DNA of 64,000 bases from JAHWKI01 sp035513575 (GCA_035513575.1 DATKBW010000134.1:62001-126000); one strand, 5' to 3'; shown: positions 1-9,092, counted from the first letter of the stretch. Numbers and translations: made by a program. Notes: generated from the letters alone by a model not told the origin.

Positions 1-747
1 CCCAGCTCGTCCATCGTGATCGGGCTCAATCTGCAGAAGGAAGGCAAGGCGGACGCGTTCGTGAGCGCCGGCTCCACCGGCGCCGTCATGGCCGCGTCGC
101 TGTTCATCCTGCGCCCCCTTCCGGGCGTGGACCGCCCCGCCATCGCCACGCTCCTGCCGACGGCCACGGGTCCGCTGGTGATGCTGGACGCCGGTGCCAA
201 CGTGGACTGCAAGCCGGGGCACCTGGTCCAGTTCGCGCGCCTCGGCGTCGTCTACGCCCATGATGTGCTCGGCCGCGAAGTGCCCCGGGTCGGGCTGCTG
301 AACATCGGGGAAGAGCCCGAGAAGGGGAACGAGCTCGCCGTGGAAACGCACCGTCTGCTCTCGGAGAGCGACGTGAACTTCATCGGCAACGTCGAGGGGC
401 GCGACATCATCGAGGGCGTCTGCGATGTGCTGGTGACCGACGGGTTCGTGGGGAACGTGCTGCTGAAGTTCTACGAGAGCGTGGCCGGCTTCGTGTTCGG
501 GCTGCTCCGGAAGGACCTGCCCGAGGACCTGGCGGAGGCCCGGCTCGGCCGGGTGACCCGTATCCTGGACTACGCCGAGTACGGCGGCGCGCCGCTGCTG
601 GGGCTGAACGGGATCTCGATCATCTGCCACGGTGGCTCTCCGCCCCGGGCGATCAGCAACGCGCTGAAAGCGGCGATGACCGCATCGAACGCCCACATGG
701 TCGGCCATATCCGTCAGGAGGTCGGCGTGCACCCGGAGGCGGGATGA
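1..747 (+). CDS. plsX: Phosphate acyltransferase PlsX (5' truncated by window edge)
   Basis: PlsX makes acyl-phosphate from acyl-ACP and phosphate, the first step of the PlsX/PlsY route to phosphatidic acid; plsY is also in this window (59779-60381). The frame is open from base 1, so the gene begins upstream, and roughly 85-90 N-terminal residues of the usual ~330 are missing. Visible family motifs include AFVSAGSTGAV, MLDAGANVDC, NIGEEPEKGNE, VLVTDGFVGNVLLK and a C-terminal CHGGS. The stop overlaps the fabH start (ATGA), so the two are translationally coupled. Placement before fabH is the common plsX-fab order. Confidence 0.95.
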   Translation, partial: PSSSIVIGLNLQKEGKADAFVSAGSTGAVMAASLFILRPLPGVDRPAIATLLPTATGPLVMLDAGANVDCKPGHLVQFARLGVVYAHDVLGREVPRVGLLNIGEEPEKGNELAVETHRLLSESDVNFIGNVEGRDIIEGVCDVLVTDGFVGNVLLKFYESVAGFVFGLLRKDLPEDLAEARLGRVTRILDYAEYGGAPLLGLNGISIICHGGSPPRAISNALKAAMTASNAHMVGHIRQEVGVHPEAG

Positions 748-1736
748 AGGCACCGAAGCCGGCAGTGGAGATCACCTCGACCGGCCGCTGGCTGCCGGAC
801 CGGGTGGTGACCAACCGGGACCTGGAGAAGGAGCTGGACACCTCGGACGAGTGGATCCGCGAGCGGACGGGGATCACGGAGCGGCGCATCGCGGCCTCCG
901 ACATGTGCGCGGCCGAGATGGGCGCGAACGCGTCGCGGATCGCCATGGAGCGCGCCGGGGTCCACCCGGGGGAAGTGGATGTGATCGTGCTGTCCACGGC
1001 CACGCCGGACCGGCTCCTCCCCTCCACGGCGTGCGACCTCCAGGCGATCCTCGGCGCCACCAACGCCGCGGCCTACGACATCTCCGCGGCGTGCTCGGGG
1101 TTCCTCTACGCCCTTTCCATCGCGGAAGGCCACATCATGGCGGGGCGCGTGGAGATCGCGCTGGTGGTCTCCACGGAGAAGATGAGCTCCATCGTGGACT
1201 GGGGGGACCGGTCCACGGCCGTCCTGTTCGGCGACGGCGCGGGGGCCGCCATCGTCAAGCGATCGGAGAACAGCCGCGGCCTGATCTCGAGCTTCATGCG
1301 CTCCGATGGCACCCTCGCCGAGCTCCTGTGGCGACCGGGCGGCGGGACGCGCATGCCCATGGACGTGGCGGTGCTGGAGGAGCGGAACCACCTGGTGAAG
1401 ATGGCGGGGCGGGAAGTGTTCAAGGCGGCGGTGCGGTCCATGGCGGAGTCCGCCGACCAGGCGCTGCTGCGGGCGGGGCTCACGGGCGAGGACATCGACC
1501 TGTTCATCCCGCACCAGGCCAACGTCCGGATCATCGAGTCCACGGCCCGCTACGCCGACATCCCCATGGAGAAGGTCTACGTGAACGTGGACCGGTACGG
1601 GAACATGAGCTCGGCGACGATCCCGGTGGCTCTCGACGAGGCGCTCGAGCAGGGGCGGATCGCGGAAGGCTCGATCGTCATGATGGCCGCCTTCGGCGCC
1701 GGCTTCACCTGGGCGTCGGCGGTGGTGCGGTGGTAG
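744..1736 (+). CDS. fabH: 3-oxoacyl-ACP synthase III (KAS III)
   Basis: FabH condenses acetyl-CoA (or another short acyl-CoA) with malonyl-ACP to start fatty-acid synthesis in the cytoplasm. The 330-residue protein has the normal length and the full catalytic triad: Cys117 in AACSGF, His257 in IPHQAN and Asn287 in YGNMSS. The N-terminal DEWIRERTGI segment is typical of the family. The ATG overlaps the plsX stop by 4 bp, and the 3' end overlaps fabD by 7 bp, so this is an internal operon gene. Nothing in the residues seen shows whether the primer is straight or branched chain. Confidence 0.97.
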   Translation: MKAPKPAVEITSTGRWLPDRVVTNRDLEKELDTSDEWIRERTGITERRIAASDMCAAEMGANASRIAMERAGVHPGEVDVIVLSTATPDRLLPSTACDLQAILGATNAAAYDISAACSGFLYALSIAEGHIMAGRVEIALVVSTEKMSSIVDWGDRSTAVLFGDGAGAAIVKRSENSRGLISSFMRSDGTLAELLWRPGGGTRMPMDVAVLEERNHLVKMAGREVFKAAVRSMAESADQALLRAGLTGEDIDLFIPHQANVRIIESTARYADIPMEKVYVNVDRYGNMSSATIPVALDEALEQGRIAEGSIVMMAAFGAGFTWASAVVRW

Positions 1737-2656
1737 GTCTGCTCTTCCCCGGTCAGGGCTCACAATTCGTCGGCATGGGGCAGGACCTGGCGGCCCGGTT
1801 TCCCGCGGCCGCCCGCATCTTCGAACGCGCCGACGAGGCGCTCGGGGTCCCCCTCTCCCGGCTCATGTGGGAGGGCCCCGAGGACGACCTCACGGCCACC
1901 CACAACGCCCAGCCGGCCATCCTGACCCATTCCGTGGCGGTGCTCGACGTCGTCCGGGAACGCATTCCGGACGTCGCCCTGGCCGCCGGACACTCCCTCG
2001 GCGAGTTCAGCGCGTACGTGGCGGCGTCGGCGCTGACGTTCGAGGACGCGGTCCGGGCCGTCCGGCGCAGGGGAGAGCTCATGTTCCGGAGCGGACAGGA
2101 GCGTCCCGGGGCCATGGCCGCGGTCCTGGGGCTCGACGACGAGCCGCTGGAGCGGGTGTGCCGGGAGGCCTCGCGGGCGACGGGCGGGGAGTGCGTCCCC
2201 GCCAACTTCAACGCCCCCGGTCAGATCGTGATCAGCGGGGACGAGCCGGCGGTGCGCGCGGCCATGGAGCTGGCGAGGGAGGCCGGCGCGAAGCGGGCGG
2301 TGCCGCTGAACGTCTCCGGCGCGTTCCATTCCCCGCTGATGGCCGTGGCGGAGGAGGGGCTCCGTGCGCACCTGGAGGCGGTCGAGCTCGACCCGCCGGC
2401 GTTCCCGGTGGTGTCGAACGTCACGGCGAAGCCGGTGAGCGACCCCGTGGAAGCGCGGAGTCTGCTCGTCCGGCAGCTGACCTCCCCCGTGCGGTGGACG
2501 GCCTCCATGCGTACCATGCGGGACGCCGGGATCGACTGGTTCCTCGAGCTGGGACCCGGCAACGTGCTGGGCGGGCTGATGAAGCGGATCGACCGGGAGG
2601 CCGGGGTGACGAGCCTCGGGACGGCGGACCAGGCGGAATCCTACCCGGGAGGGTGA
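1730..2656 (+). CDS. fabD: Malonyl CoA-ACP transacylase
   Basis: FabD moves malonyl from CoA to ACP, supplying the extender for FabH and FabF. I chose the GTG at 1730 because it gives MVGLLFPGQGSQ, the canonical N-terminus, and a 308-residue protein; it overlaps the fabH stop by 7 bp. Catalytic Ser89 lies in GHSLGEFSA and catalytic His200 in GAFHSPLM. The frame is also open far upstream, antisense to nothing real but inside fabH, and that extension has no family similarity. A 3-bp gap separates it from fabG. Confidence 0.96.
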   Translation: MVGLLFPGQGSQFVGMGQDLAARFPAAARIFERADEALGVPLSRLMWEGPEDDLTATHNAQPAILTHSVAVLDVVRERIPDVALAAGHSLGEFSAYVAASALTFEDAVRAVRRRGELMFRSGQERPGAMAAVLGLDDEPLERVCREASRATGGECVPANFNAPGQIVISGDEPAVRAAMELAREAGAKRAVPLNVSGAFHSPLMAVAEEGLRAHLEAVELDPPAFPVVSNVTAKPVSDPVEARSLLVRQLTSPVRWTASMRTMRDAGIDWFLELGPGNVLGGLMKRIDREAGVTSLGTADQAESYPGG

Positions 2657-2659
2657 GGG

Positions 2660-3403
2660 ATGGCGGACCGAGCGCTGGAAGGGAAGGTCGCGATCGTGAC
2701 GGGGGCGAGCCGCGGGATCGGGCGGACCATCGCCGAGCGACTCGCGGCCGACGGCGCCCGGGTGGTGATCACGGCGCGGTCCGCGGACGGGGCGGAGGGC
2801 GCCGCGAAGGGGCTCGGGGGTGATGGCCATCTCGGGGTCGCCTGCGATGTGACCGACGCCACGGCGGTGGACGGGCTGGTGAAGCGGGTGGAGAGCGAGC
2901 TCGGCGCGGTGGACATCCTGGTCAACAACGCCGGGATCACCCGCGACAACATCATGGTCCGCCTGGCCGAGGAGGACTGGGACCTGGTCCTGGATACGAA
3001 TCTCAAGGGCGCCTTCCTCATGATTCGGGCGGCGGCGCGGGGGATGATGAAGCGGCGGGGCGGCCGGATCATCAACATCACGAGCGTGGTCGGCTTGACC
3101 GGGAACCGGGGCCAGGTAAACTACGCAGCGTCGAAGGCCGGTCTGGTGGGGCTGACGAAGTCGGTAGCGAAGGAGCTGGCCTCCCGGAACGTGCTGTGCA
3201 ATGCCGTGGCTCCCGGGTTCATCGAAACGGACATGACGTCCGACCTGACGGACGCGGCACGGGAGTCGCTGCAGCAGCAGATCGCGCTGGGTCGGCTCGG
3301 TGCGGCGGAGGACGTGGCCGGCGTGGTACGGTTTCTGGCGGGACCCGACGCGTCCTATATCACCGGTCAGGTGATCGTGGTCGACGGCGGCATGGTGGTT
3401 TGA
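2660..3403 (+). CDS. fabG: 3-oxoacyl-ACP reductase
   Basis: FabG reduces 3-oxoacyl-ACP with NADPH in each elongation cycle. It is a 247-residue classical short-chain dehydrogenase: cofactor loop TGASRGIG at 14-21, NNAG at 89-92, and catalytic Asn114, Ser142, Tyr155 and Lys159 (YAASK). The PGFIETDM stretch and C-terminal YITGQVIVVDGGMVV are typical of FabG rather than other SDRs. It lies between fabD and acpP, which supports the assignment. Confidence 0.96.
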   Translation: MADRALEGKVAIVTGASRGIGRTIAERLAADGARVVITARSADGAEGAAKGLGGDGHLGVACDVTDATAVDGLVKRVESELGAVDILVNNAGITRDNIMVRLAEEDWDLVLDTNLKGAFLMIRAAARGMMKRRGGRIINITSVVGLTGNRGQVNYAASKAGLVGLTKSVAKELASRNVLCNAVAPGFIETDMTSDLTDAARESLQQQIALGRLGAAEDVAGVVRFLAGPDASYITGQVIVVDGGMVV

Positions 3404-3435
3404 GCAGGACCCCCATTTCACACGGAGAGGACAGG

Positions 3436-3678
3436 ATGGCCGAGAGCATCGAGGCGAGGGTCAAGGAGATCATTGTGAACGAGCTGGGCGTCGAGGCGGA
3501 GAAGGTGACGCCGCAGGCGTCGTTCGTGGAGGATCTCGGCGCGGACTCGCTCGACACGGTGGAGCTCGTCATGGCGTTCGAAGAGGAGTTCGGGATGGAG
3601 ATCCCGGACGAGGAGGCCGAGCAGCTGCAGACGGTCGGCGACGCCGTCAAGTACATCCAGAACCATCAGGCGGACTAG
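3436..3678 (+). CDS. acpP: Acyl carrier protein
   Basis: This 80-residue acidic protein carries growing acyl chains on 4'-phosphopantetheine. Ser38 in GADSLDTVEL is the attachment residue. A GGAGAGG Shine-Dalgarno stretch lies a few bases before the ATG at 3436, which decides the start: the frame is open upstream through fabG but that part is unrelated. It sits between fabG and fabF, the usual position, with 32 bp upstream and 16 bp downstream spacing. These are looser than elsewhere in the operon and may allow higher ACP translation. Confidence 0.97.
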   Translation: MAESIEARVKEIIVNELGVEAEKVTPQASFVEDLGADSLDTVELVMAFEEEFGMEIPDEEAEQLQTVGDAVKYIQNHQAD

Positions 3679-3694
3679 CTCCGCGGCCGCATCG

Positions 3695-4963
3695 ATGGAG
3701 ACACGGACGCCGCAGGGCCAGCGGGTGGTAATCACCGGACTCGGGCTGGTGACGCCGGTGGGGAACGACGTGGAGAGCACGTGGAACGCGCTGCTGGAAG
3801 GCACCAGCGGCGCGGCCCCCATCACGCAGTTCGACGCGTCGGAGGGCTATGCCACCCGCTTCGCCTGCGAGGTGAAGGGGTTCGATCCGGTGCAGTACAT
3901 GGATCGCAAGGAGGCGCGCCGGGCGGACCGGTTCGCCCAGCTCGCCATGGCGGTGTCCCAGCAGGCCGTCGAGGACGCGGGGCTCGGCCCGGATCTGAAG
4001 CCGGCCGACCGGGACCGGGTCGGGGTGATCATCGGGAGCGGGATCGGCGGGATCGCCACGTTCGAGGAGCAGACCCGCGTGATGATCGAGCGCGGGCCGG
4101 GACGCGTGAGCCCCTTCTTCGTTCCCATGTTCATTCCGGACATGGCCGCAGGGCTGGTGTCGATGCGCTTCGGTGCCCGGGGCGCGAATTACGCCACCGT
4201 CTCCGCCTGCTCGTCGAGCGCCCACGCGCTCGGGAACTCGTTCCAACTCATCCAGCGGGGCGCCGCCGATGTCATGATCACCGGCGGGACGGAGGCGACG
4301 GTGACACCCCTCGCCATCGCGGGCTTCTCCAACATGAAGGCGCTGTCCAGCCGCAACGACGCGCCGGAAAAGGCGAGCCGTCCCTTCGATGCCGAGCGGG
4401 ATGGCTTCGTGCTGGGGGAGGGCGCCGGGGCCGTGATCCTGGAGTCGCTGGAGCACGCCATGAGCCGGGGGGCCGACATCGTGGCGGAGGTGGTGGGGTA
4501 CGGCCAGAGCGCGGACGCCTACCACATGACCGCGCCGGCTCCCGAGGGGGCGGGTGCCCAGCTCGCGATGCGGTACGCGCTGGAGGAGGCGGACCTGTCG
4601 CCCGGGGACATCGACTACATCAACGCCCACGGCACCTCCACGCCGGCCAACGACCTCAACGAAACGCTCGCGGTCAAGGCCGTGTTCGGCGAGGCCGCGA
4701 GGGGGCTGGTCATGGGCTCGACCAAGTCCATGACGGGACACCTCCTCGGCGCCGCCGGGGGCGTAGAGGCGATCATCACCGCCCTCGTGACCAGGCACGG
4801 CGCGATCCCGCCGACCATCAACTTCGCCACGCCGGACCCCGCGTGCGACCTGGACTACGCCCACAACGAGCGGCGGGACCGTCCGGTGGCCGCGGCGCTC
4901 ACCAATTCCTTCGGCTTCGGCGGGCACAACGTCTGCCTGGCGATCCGACGGTGGGAGGGCTGA
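3695..4963 (+). CDS. fabF: 3-oxoacyl-ACP synthase II (KAS II)
   Basis: FabF elongates acyl-ACP with malonyl-ACP. The 422-residue protein carries the KAS I/II triad: Cys172 in SACSSSAHALG, His312 in NAHGTSTPAND and His349 in SMTGHLLGAAGG, plus Lys344. C-terminal NSFGFGGHN is present. Length and placement directly after acpP favour FabF over FabB. It closes the visible fatty-acid cluster and is followed 13 bp later by ispF. Confidence 0.96.
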   Translation: METRTPQGQRVVITGLGLVTPVGNDVESTWNALLEGTSGAAPITQFDASEGYATRFACEVKGFDPVQYMDRKEARRADRFAQLAMAVSQQAVEDAGLGPDLKPADRDRVGVIIGSGIGGIATFEEQTRVMIERGPGRVSPFFVPMFIPDMAAGLVSMRFGARGANYATVSACSSSAHALGNSFQLIQRGAADVMITGGTEATVTPLAIAGFSNMKALSSRNDAPEKASRPFDAERDGFVLGEGAGAVILESLEHAMSRGADIVAEVVGYGQSADAYHMTAPAPEGAGAQLAMRYALEEADLSPGDIDYINAHGTSTPANDLNETLAVKAVFGEAARGLVMGSTKSMTGHLLGAAGGVEAIITALVTRHGAIPPTINFATPDPACDLDYAHNERRDRPVAAALTNSFGFGGHNVCLAIRRWEG

Positions 4964-4976
4964 CCGGGGGTTCCCC

Positions 4977-5450
4977 GTGAGGGTGGGAATCGGCTACGAT
5001 TCGCACCGCTTCGCCGAGGGCCGGCGCCTGGTTCTGGGCGGGGTCGTCATCGCCCACGAGCGCGGCCTGGGGGGGCATTCCGACGCGGACGCGGTGGCCC
5101 ACGCGGTCACGGATGCGCTCCTGGGCGCCGCCGGACTGGGCGACATCGGCGCCCACTTCCCCCCGGACGACGAGCGGTGGCGCGATGCCGACTCCATCGA
5201 CCTCATGGAGCGCGTGGTCGCGTTGCTCCGCGACCACGGGTTCACCCCCTCCAACGTCGACGTCACCGTGGTCTGCGAGGCGCCCCGGATCGGCCCGCAC
5301 GTGGCGTCGATGCGTGACCGCCTGGCCACGGCGCTGGGGATCGGTCCGGCGGCGGTGTCCGTCAAGGGCAAGTCGAACGAGGGAATGGGCTGGATCGGGC
5401 GGGGCGAGGGCGTCGCCGCCCTGGCCGTCGCCCTGGTCTCCGGCGGCTGA
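4977..5450 (+). CDS. ispF: 2-C-methyl-D-erythritol 2,4-cyclodiphosphate synthase
   Basis: IspF cyclises CDP-ME 2-phosphate in the MEP isoprenoid pathway. The 157-residue protein has the zinc ligands Asp8, His10 and His42 (GYDSHRF and AVAHAVTDALLGA) at the same positions as the E. coli enzyme, as well as HSDADA and KGKSNEGMGWIGRGEG. The start is GTG at 4977, giving MRVGIGYDSH. No ispD is adjacent, although ispD and ispF are often paired. The dedA-like gene follows after 6 bp. Confidence 0.95.
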   Translation: MRVGIGYDSHRFAEGRRLVLGGVVIAHERGLGGHSDADAVAHAVTDALLGAAGLGDIGAHFPPDDERWRDADSIDLMERVVALLRDHGFTPSNVDVTVVCEAPRIGPHVASMRDRLATALGIGPAAVSVKGKSNEGMGWIGRGEGVAALAVALVSGG

Positions 5451-5456
5451 TCGCCC

Positions 5457-6122
5457 GTGGACAGCGTCCCCGGCGTCCTGCAGTGGCTGACGTCGCTCCC
5501 CGCCTTCGTCATCTACCTCATCCTGGGACTCGGCGCGGCGACCGAGAACGTCGTTCCGCCGGTCCCGGCGGACACCTTCGTGCTCGCCGGTGCCCTGCTG
5601 GCCGCCCGCGGGGCCGCGGACCCGTGGACGGTGTTCCTGGTGACCTGGCTCCCCAACGTCCTCTCCGCCGTAGGCGTATACGTCCTCGCCCGCAGGTACG
5701 GCCGCGGCTTCTTCAAGTTGCCCGTGGCGCGGTGGCTCCTGCGCGAGCACCAGCTGGAGCAGATCGGCAGCTTCTATTCCCGGTTCGGCATCCCCGCGAT
5801 CTTCCTGACCCGGTTCCTGCCGGGGATCCGCGCCATGGTTCCCGTCTTCGCCGGCGTGTCGCATGTGTCGGCATGGAAGGTGGTGCCGCCCATCGTGGTC
5901 GCCTCCGCCGTCTGGTACGGCCTGCTGGTCTACCTGGGCGCCTTCGCGGGGCGGAACCTCGGCGCCATCATCTCGATCTTCAACGACGTGAGCAGCGCGC
6001 TCCTCTTGGTCGCTCTGGGCCTCGTGGCCATCGTGGCGGGCTGGTGGTGGCGGACCCGGCACCCCCACGGCCGGGGCGACCGGGGCGATGGTGCCCCCCC
6101 GGAAGACGGGCCGCGCCCGTGA
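5457..6122 (+). CDS. DedA family membrane protein
   Basis: This 221-residue polytopic inner-membrane protein has the DedA/VTT features: ENVVPPVPADTFVLAGALLA near residues 30-50 and FLTRFLPGIRAMVPVFAGVS near 115-135, the conserved R/G/P motif region. DedA proteins are linked to lipid-carrier recycling and membrane homeostasis; the substrate of this one cannot be read from sequence. The start is GTG 6 bp after ispF. The C-terminal tail after the last hydrophobic segment is polar and rich in Gly, Arg and Pro. Its stop overlaps the xerD start by 4 bp (GTGA). Confidence 0.85.
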   Translation: MDSVPGVLQWLTSLPAFVIYLILGLGAATENVVPPVPADTFVLAGALLAARGAADPWTVFLVTWLPNVLSAVGVYVLARRYGRGFFKLPVARWLLREHQLEQIGSFYSRFGIPAIFLTRFLPGIRAMVPVFAGVSHVSAWKVVPPIVVASAVWYGLLVYLGAFAGRNLGAIISIFNDVSSALLLVALGLVAIVAGWWWRTRHPHGRGDRGDGAPPEDGPRP

Positions 6123-7012
6123 GCTTCCACCTGGAGCGGTTCCGCGACTATCTCGCGTACGAGCGCGGCCTCTCTCCCCGCACGCTGGATGCCTACGGCC
6201 GCGACACCGCCCGGCTGAAGGAGTTCCTGGAGGGCCGGGGCGTCGGGGACCCCGGTGCGGCCGGGCCCACGGACCTGCGCGAGTTCGGCTACCATCTGAA
6301 GGATGACGGCCTTGCCGCCACGTCGATCCGCCGCACCCTTTCCGCCACCCGCACGTACTTCGGCTTCCTGCTGGCGGAGGGGCTCATCGAGCGGGACCCG
6401 ACGGAGCAGCTCGAGCCTCCCCGCATCTGGCGCCGCCTCCCCGACGTCCTGGGCCATGGCGACGTGGAACGGCTGCTGGAGGCCCCGGACGCTGCCGACC
6501 CGCTGTACTGGCGGGACCGGGCCATACTGGAGTTCGCGTACGCGTCCGGGGTCCGCGTCAGCGAGCTGACGGGGGTCAAGGTGCGGGACCTCGACCTGGA
6601 GGAGGGGTTCGCGACGGTGTTCGGGAAGGGCTCCAAGGAGCGGCTCGTCCCCGTCGGGGGGGCGGCCGTGCGGGCGCTCCGGATCTACCTCCGGGACGTA
6701 CGGCCCCGGCTGGAGCGGGGCCGCGGCCGCGGGGAAGGGGCCGTGTTCCTGAACGCCCGGGGCGAGGGTCTCAGCCGGATGGGGGTCTGGAAGATCCTCC
6801 GGAAGCACGTGGAGCGGGCGGGGATCACGAAGCGGGTGACCCCCCACACCCTGCGCCACACCTTCGCCACGCACCTCCTGGAGGGGGGCGCGGACCTCGC
6901 CGCGGTGCAGGAGATGCTGGGGCACGCGGACATCTCCACCACGCAGATCTACACCCACGTGGACCGGGACTACCTCCGCGACGTGCATCGCCGCTATCAT
7001 CCGCGCTCATGA
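6119..7012 (+). CDS. xerD: Tyrosine recombinase XerD (chromosome dimer resolution)
   Basis: A 297-residue integrase-fold recombinase expected to act with XerC at dif. The SAM-like DNA-binding domain covers about residues 1-90 and the catalytic domain about 110-290. The catalytic set is complete: Arg146, Lys170, His243, Arg246, His269 and nucleophile Tyr278. The C-terminus (HADISTTQIYTHVD followed by a VHRRYHPRS ending) resembles XerD more than XerC. The start GTG at 6119 overlaps the dedA stop; the longer open frame upstream is antisense-like noise inside dedA. A dif-like site lies at 31301-31328. No second Xer gene is in the window. Confidence 0.92.
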   Translation: MSFHLERFRDYLAYERGLSPRTLDAYGRDTARLKEFLEGRGVGDPGAAGPTDLREFGYHLKDDGLAATSIRRTLSATRTYFGFLLAEGLIERDPTEQLEPPRIWRRLPDVLGHGDVERLLEAPDAADPLYWRDRAILEFAYASGVRVSELTGVKVRDLDLEEGFATVFGKGSKERLVPVGGAAVRALRIYLRDVRPRLERGRGRGEGAVFLNARGEGLSRMGVWKILRKHVERAGITKRVTPHTLRHTFATHLLEGGADLAAVQEMLGHADISTTQIYTHVDRDYLRDVHRRYHPRS

Positions 7013-7590
7013 TCCTGGTCATCGACAACTACGATTCATTCACCTGGAACCTGGTGCAGCTCCTCGGCGCCCTGGGGGCGGAGGTCGTGGTGCGCCGCAA
7101 TGATGAGCTCTCCGTGGACGACGTCGAGCGGATCGCCCCCGAGCGGATCGTCGTGAGCCCGGGGCCGTGCACGCCGGGCGAGGCGGGGATCTCGGTCGAG
7201 ACCGTGCGGCGCCTCGGCTCCAGGGTGCCGATCCTCGGCGTCTGCCTCGGACACCAGGCCATAGGGGCGGCCTACGGCGGGCGGGTGGTCCGGGCCCGGC
7301 GGCTGATGCACGGGAAGGTCTCGCCCGTGGGGCACGGAGGCGTCGGGCTGTTCGCGGGCATCCCCACCCCGGTCTCCATGACCCGCTACCACTCCCTCGT
7401 CATCGACCCTGCCACGCTGCCGGAGTCGCTGGAGGTGGTCGCCTGGACCGACGAGGCGGGGTGGACCGACGAGATCCAGGCCGTGCGGCACCGGGAGCAC
7501 CCGGTGTGGGGCGTGCAGTTCCACCCCGAGTCTGTGGCCAGCGAGCACGGCGACCGGGTGCTGCGCAATTTCCTGGAGGTCACGGCATGA
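7009..7590 (+). CDS. trpG: Aminodeoxychorismate/anthranilate synthase glutaminase subunit
   Basis: A class I glutamine amidotransferase of 193 residues that would pass ammonia from glutamine to a chorismate-using partner (TrpE or PabB). The triad is Cys79 (GVCLGHQ), His172 and Glu174 (QFHPES). The N-terminus ILVIDNYDSFTWNLVQ is typical of TrpG/PabA. No trpE or pabB is nearby, so whether it serves tryptophan, folate or both is open. The ATG overlaps the xerD stop (ATGA) and its own stop overlaps the next start, so it is co-translated with unrelated genes. Confidence 0.92.
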   Translation: MILVIDNYDSFTWNLVQLLGALGAEVVVRRNDELSVDDVERIAPERIVVSPGPCTPGEAGISVETVRRLGSRVPILGVCLGHQAIGAAYGGRVVRARRLMHGKVSPVGHGGVGLFAGIPTPVSMTRYHSLVIDPATLPESLEVVAWTDEAGWTDEIQAVRHREHPVWGVQFHPESVASEHGDRVLRNFLEVTA

Positions 7591-9092
7591 CAATGCGCGC
7601 CGCCGCCATGGCTGTTCTCCTCGCGGCCTGTCTCGCGGCCCCCGCGGCCACCCAGCAGGTCACCCGGCAGGGCGCGTCGGACGCGGCCCTGGACCGTCGC
7701 CTGTCCCGTCTCCTCCGGGAGGAGCCGCTCGTCGTCACCCGGGACACCCTGATCGCCGCCGGGGACACCGTTGCGCGACCGGTCCTGGTCCTCGGAGAGG
7801 TCACCATCATCGTCGAGGGGGTCCTGCTGGACGACCTCGTGCTCGTGCAGGCGGGGGCGTTCGTGCGCCCCGGCGCCGTCATCCGGGGGGACGTGGTGAA
7901 CCTCAACGGGGGGGTCTATCGTTCCCAGCTGGCCGAGGTCGGCGGGGCGATCATCGATCTTCCGGCCGCGCGGTACGAGGTGGTGGAGGGGGAAGGCGGA
8001 GGGCTGGTCATCGTCGCCACCGGCGCGCAGTCCCGCCTCCAGCTGGATGGCATCCGGGGACTGCAGTCGCCGACGTACGACCGCGTAAACGGCCTCACGG
8101 TGGTCGCGGGCGCCACGTACTGGCTCCCCATGATCGGGACCGCGCGGCCGTACGTCCGGGGAGAGGCGGGGTGGCGCACGGAGCTGGGAGAGCCCGTCTA
8201 CGGCGCCGAGCTGGGGGTGGAGGCGGGCGCCTACACCGTGGCGGGGGGTTACGAGCACCGGAGCGACACGAACGACGAGTGGATCCGGGGGGATCTCATG
8301 AATTCCCTCAACTATCTGCTCAGTGGAAAGGACTACCGTGACTACCACGAGGTGGACCGGGCCTGGGCAGGCGTCTCGCGCCGGATCGGGGACGAGCAGA
8401 GGAGCCTGTTCGCGGTGGTTTCCGCCCGCTTCGAGGTGGAGGACGCCCGCACCCTTCCGGGCGATGAGCCCTGGCACATCCTCGGCGATAGCACGCGGGT
8501 GAACCCGGCGATCGACGATGGCCGGACCACCAGCGTGGTGGGGATCCTGGAGCTCGCCTGGGAAGGGATGGAGACCGTGGCCGACGCGACGCTCACCTTC
8601 GAGCGGGCCATCGACGCGCTGGACGGCGCGTTCACGTTCAGCCGCGTCACGCTGGACGGCGACTGGGCGGCCCACGCCCTCGCGAACCACACCCTCGAGA
8701 TCGAGGCCCACCTCCAGGCGCCCCTTGGGCGCAGCTCGCTCCCCCGGCAGCGCTGGGGCTTCGTCGGCGGCTCCGGGACCATCCAGACTGCCGGGTTCGC
8801 GGAGTTCTACGGCGACCACGTGGTCTTCGTGGAGACGAAGTACATCATCCCGCTGCCGCAGCGGCTCGCGGTCCCGTTCCTCGGCGCCCCCGACTTCCAG
8901 CTCGTCCACGCGGCGGGGATGGCGTGGGCACAGGGCGAGGAGCGGGACTTCCGCCAGGAGGTGGGGGCCCGCGTGCAGTTCTTCTCGCTCTATTTCCGGT
9001 ACATGTTCGAGCCGTCGAACCCGGACAACGCCGAGCTGGACATCGGACTGACCTGGCCGTTCGGCGGCCGCCATCCCTGGCAGCGGCCGTAG
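7587..9092 (+). CDS. Predicted outer-membrane beta-barrel protein with N-terminal beta-helix-like segment
   Basis: Not a family I can name. The 501-residue protein starts at the ATG overlapping trpG and has a signal peptide ending near ATQQ (residues 1-22). Residues ~55-115 repeat short hydrophobic turns (VLVLGEVTIIVEGVLLDD, GAVIRGDVVNLNGGVY) that look like a bactofilin or hexapeptide-type beta-helix. From ~150 onward alternating aromatic and polar strands such as YFRYMFEP and ELDIGLTWPF indicate a transmembrane barrel. The barrel recalls surface-antigen domains. It ends the ispF-xerD-trpG transcription unit just before a new promoter. Function unknown. Confidence 0.6.
   Translation: MTMRAAAMAVLLAACLAAPAATQQVTRQGASDAALDRRLSRLLREEPLVVTRDTLIAAGDTVARPVLVLGEVTIIVEGVLLDDLVLVQAGAFVRPGAVIRGDVVNLNGGVYRSQLAEVGGAIIDLPAARYEVVEGEGGGLVIVATGAQSRLQLDGIRGLQSPTYDRVNGLTVVAGATYWLPMIGTARPYVRGEAGWRTELGEPVYGAELGVEAGAYTVAGGYEHRSDTNDEWIRGDLMNSLNYLLSGKDYRDYHEVDRAWAGVSRRIGDEQRSLFAVVSARFEVEDARTLPGDEPWHILGDSTRVNPAIDDGRTTSVVGILELAWEGMETVADATLTFERAIDALDGAFTFSRVTLDGDWAAHALANHTLEIEAHLQAPLGRSSLPRQRWGFVGGSGTIQTAGFAEFYGDHVVFVETKYIIPLPQRLAVPFLGAPDFQLVHAAGMAWAQGEERDFRQEVGARVQFFSLYFRYMFEPSNPDNAELDIGLTWPFGGRHPWQRP

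Noticed and set aside
1760..3421. Open reading frame of 553 codons antisense to fabD, fabG and acpP
   Set aside because: It is a GC-rich shadow frame, with Arg/His/Pro-heavy composition and no family motifs, opposite well-identified genes.
6119..7012. Tyrosine recombinase as sign of a prophage or integron
   Set aside because: It is housekeeping XerD by its C-terminal signature, is coupled to dedA and trpG, and no phage genes, cassette array or attachment site lie beside it.
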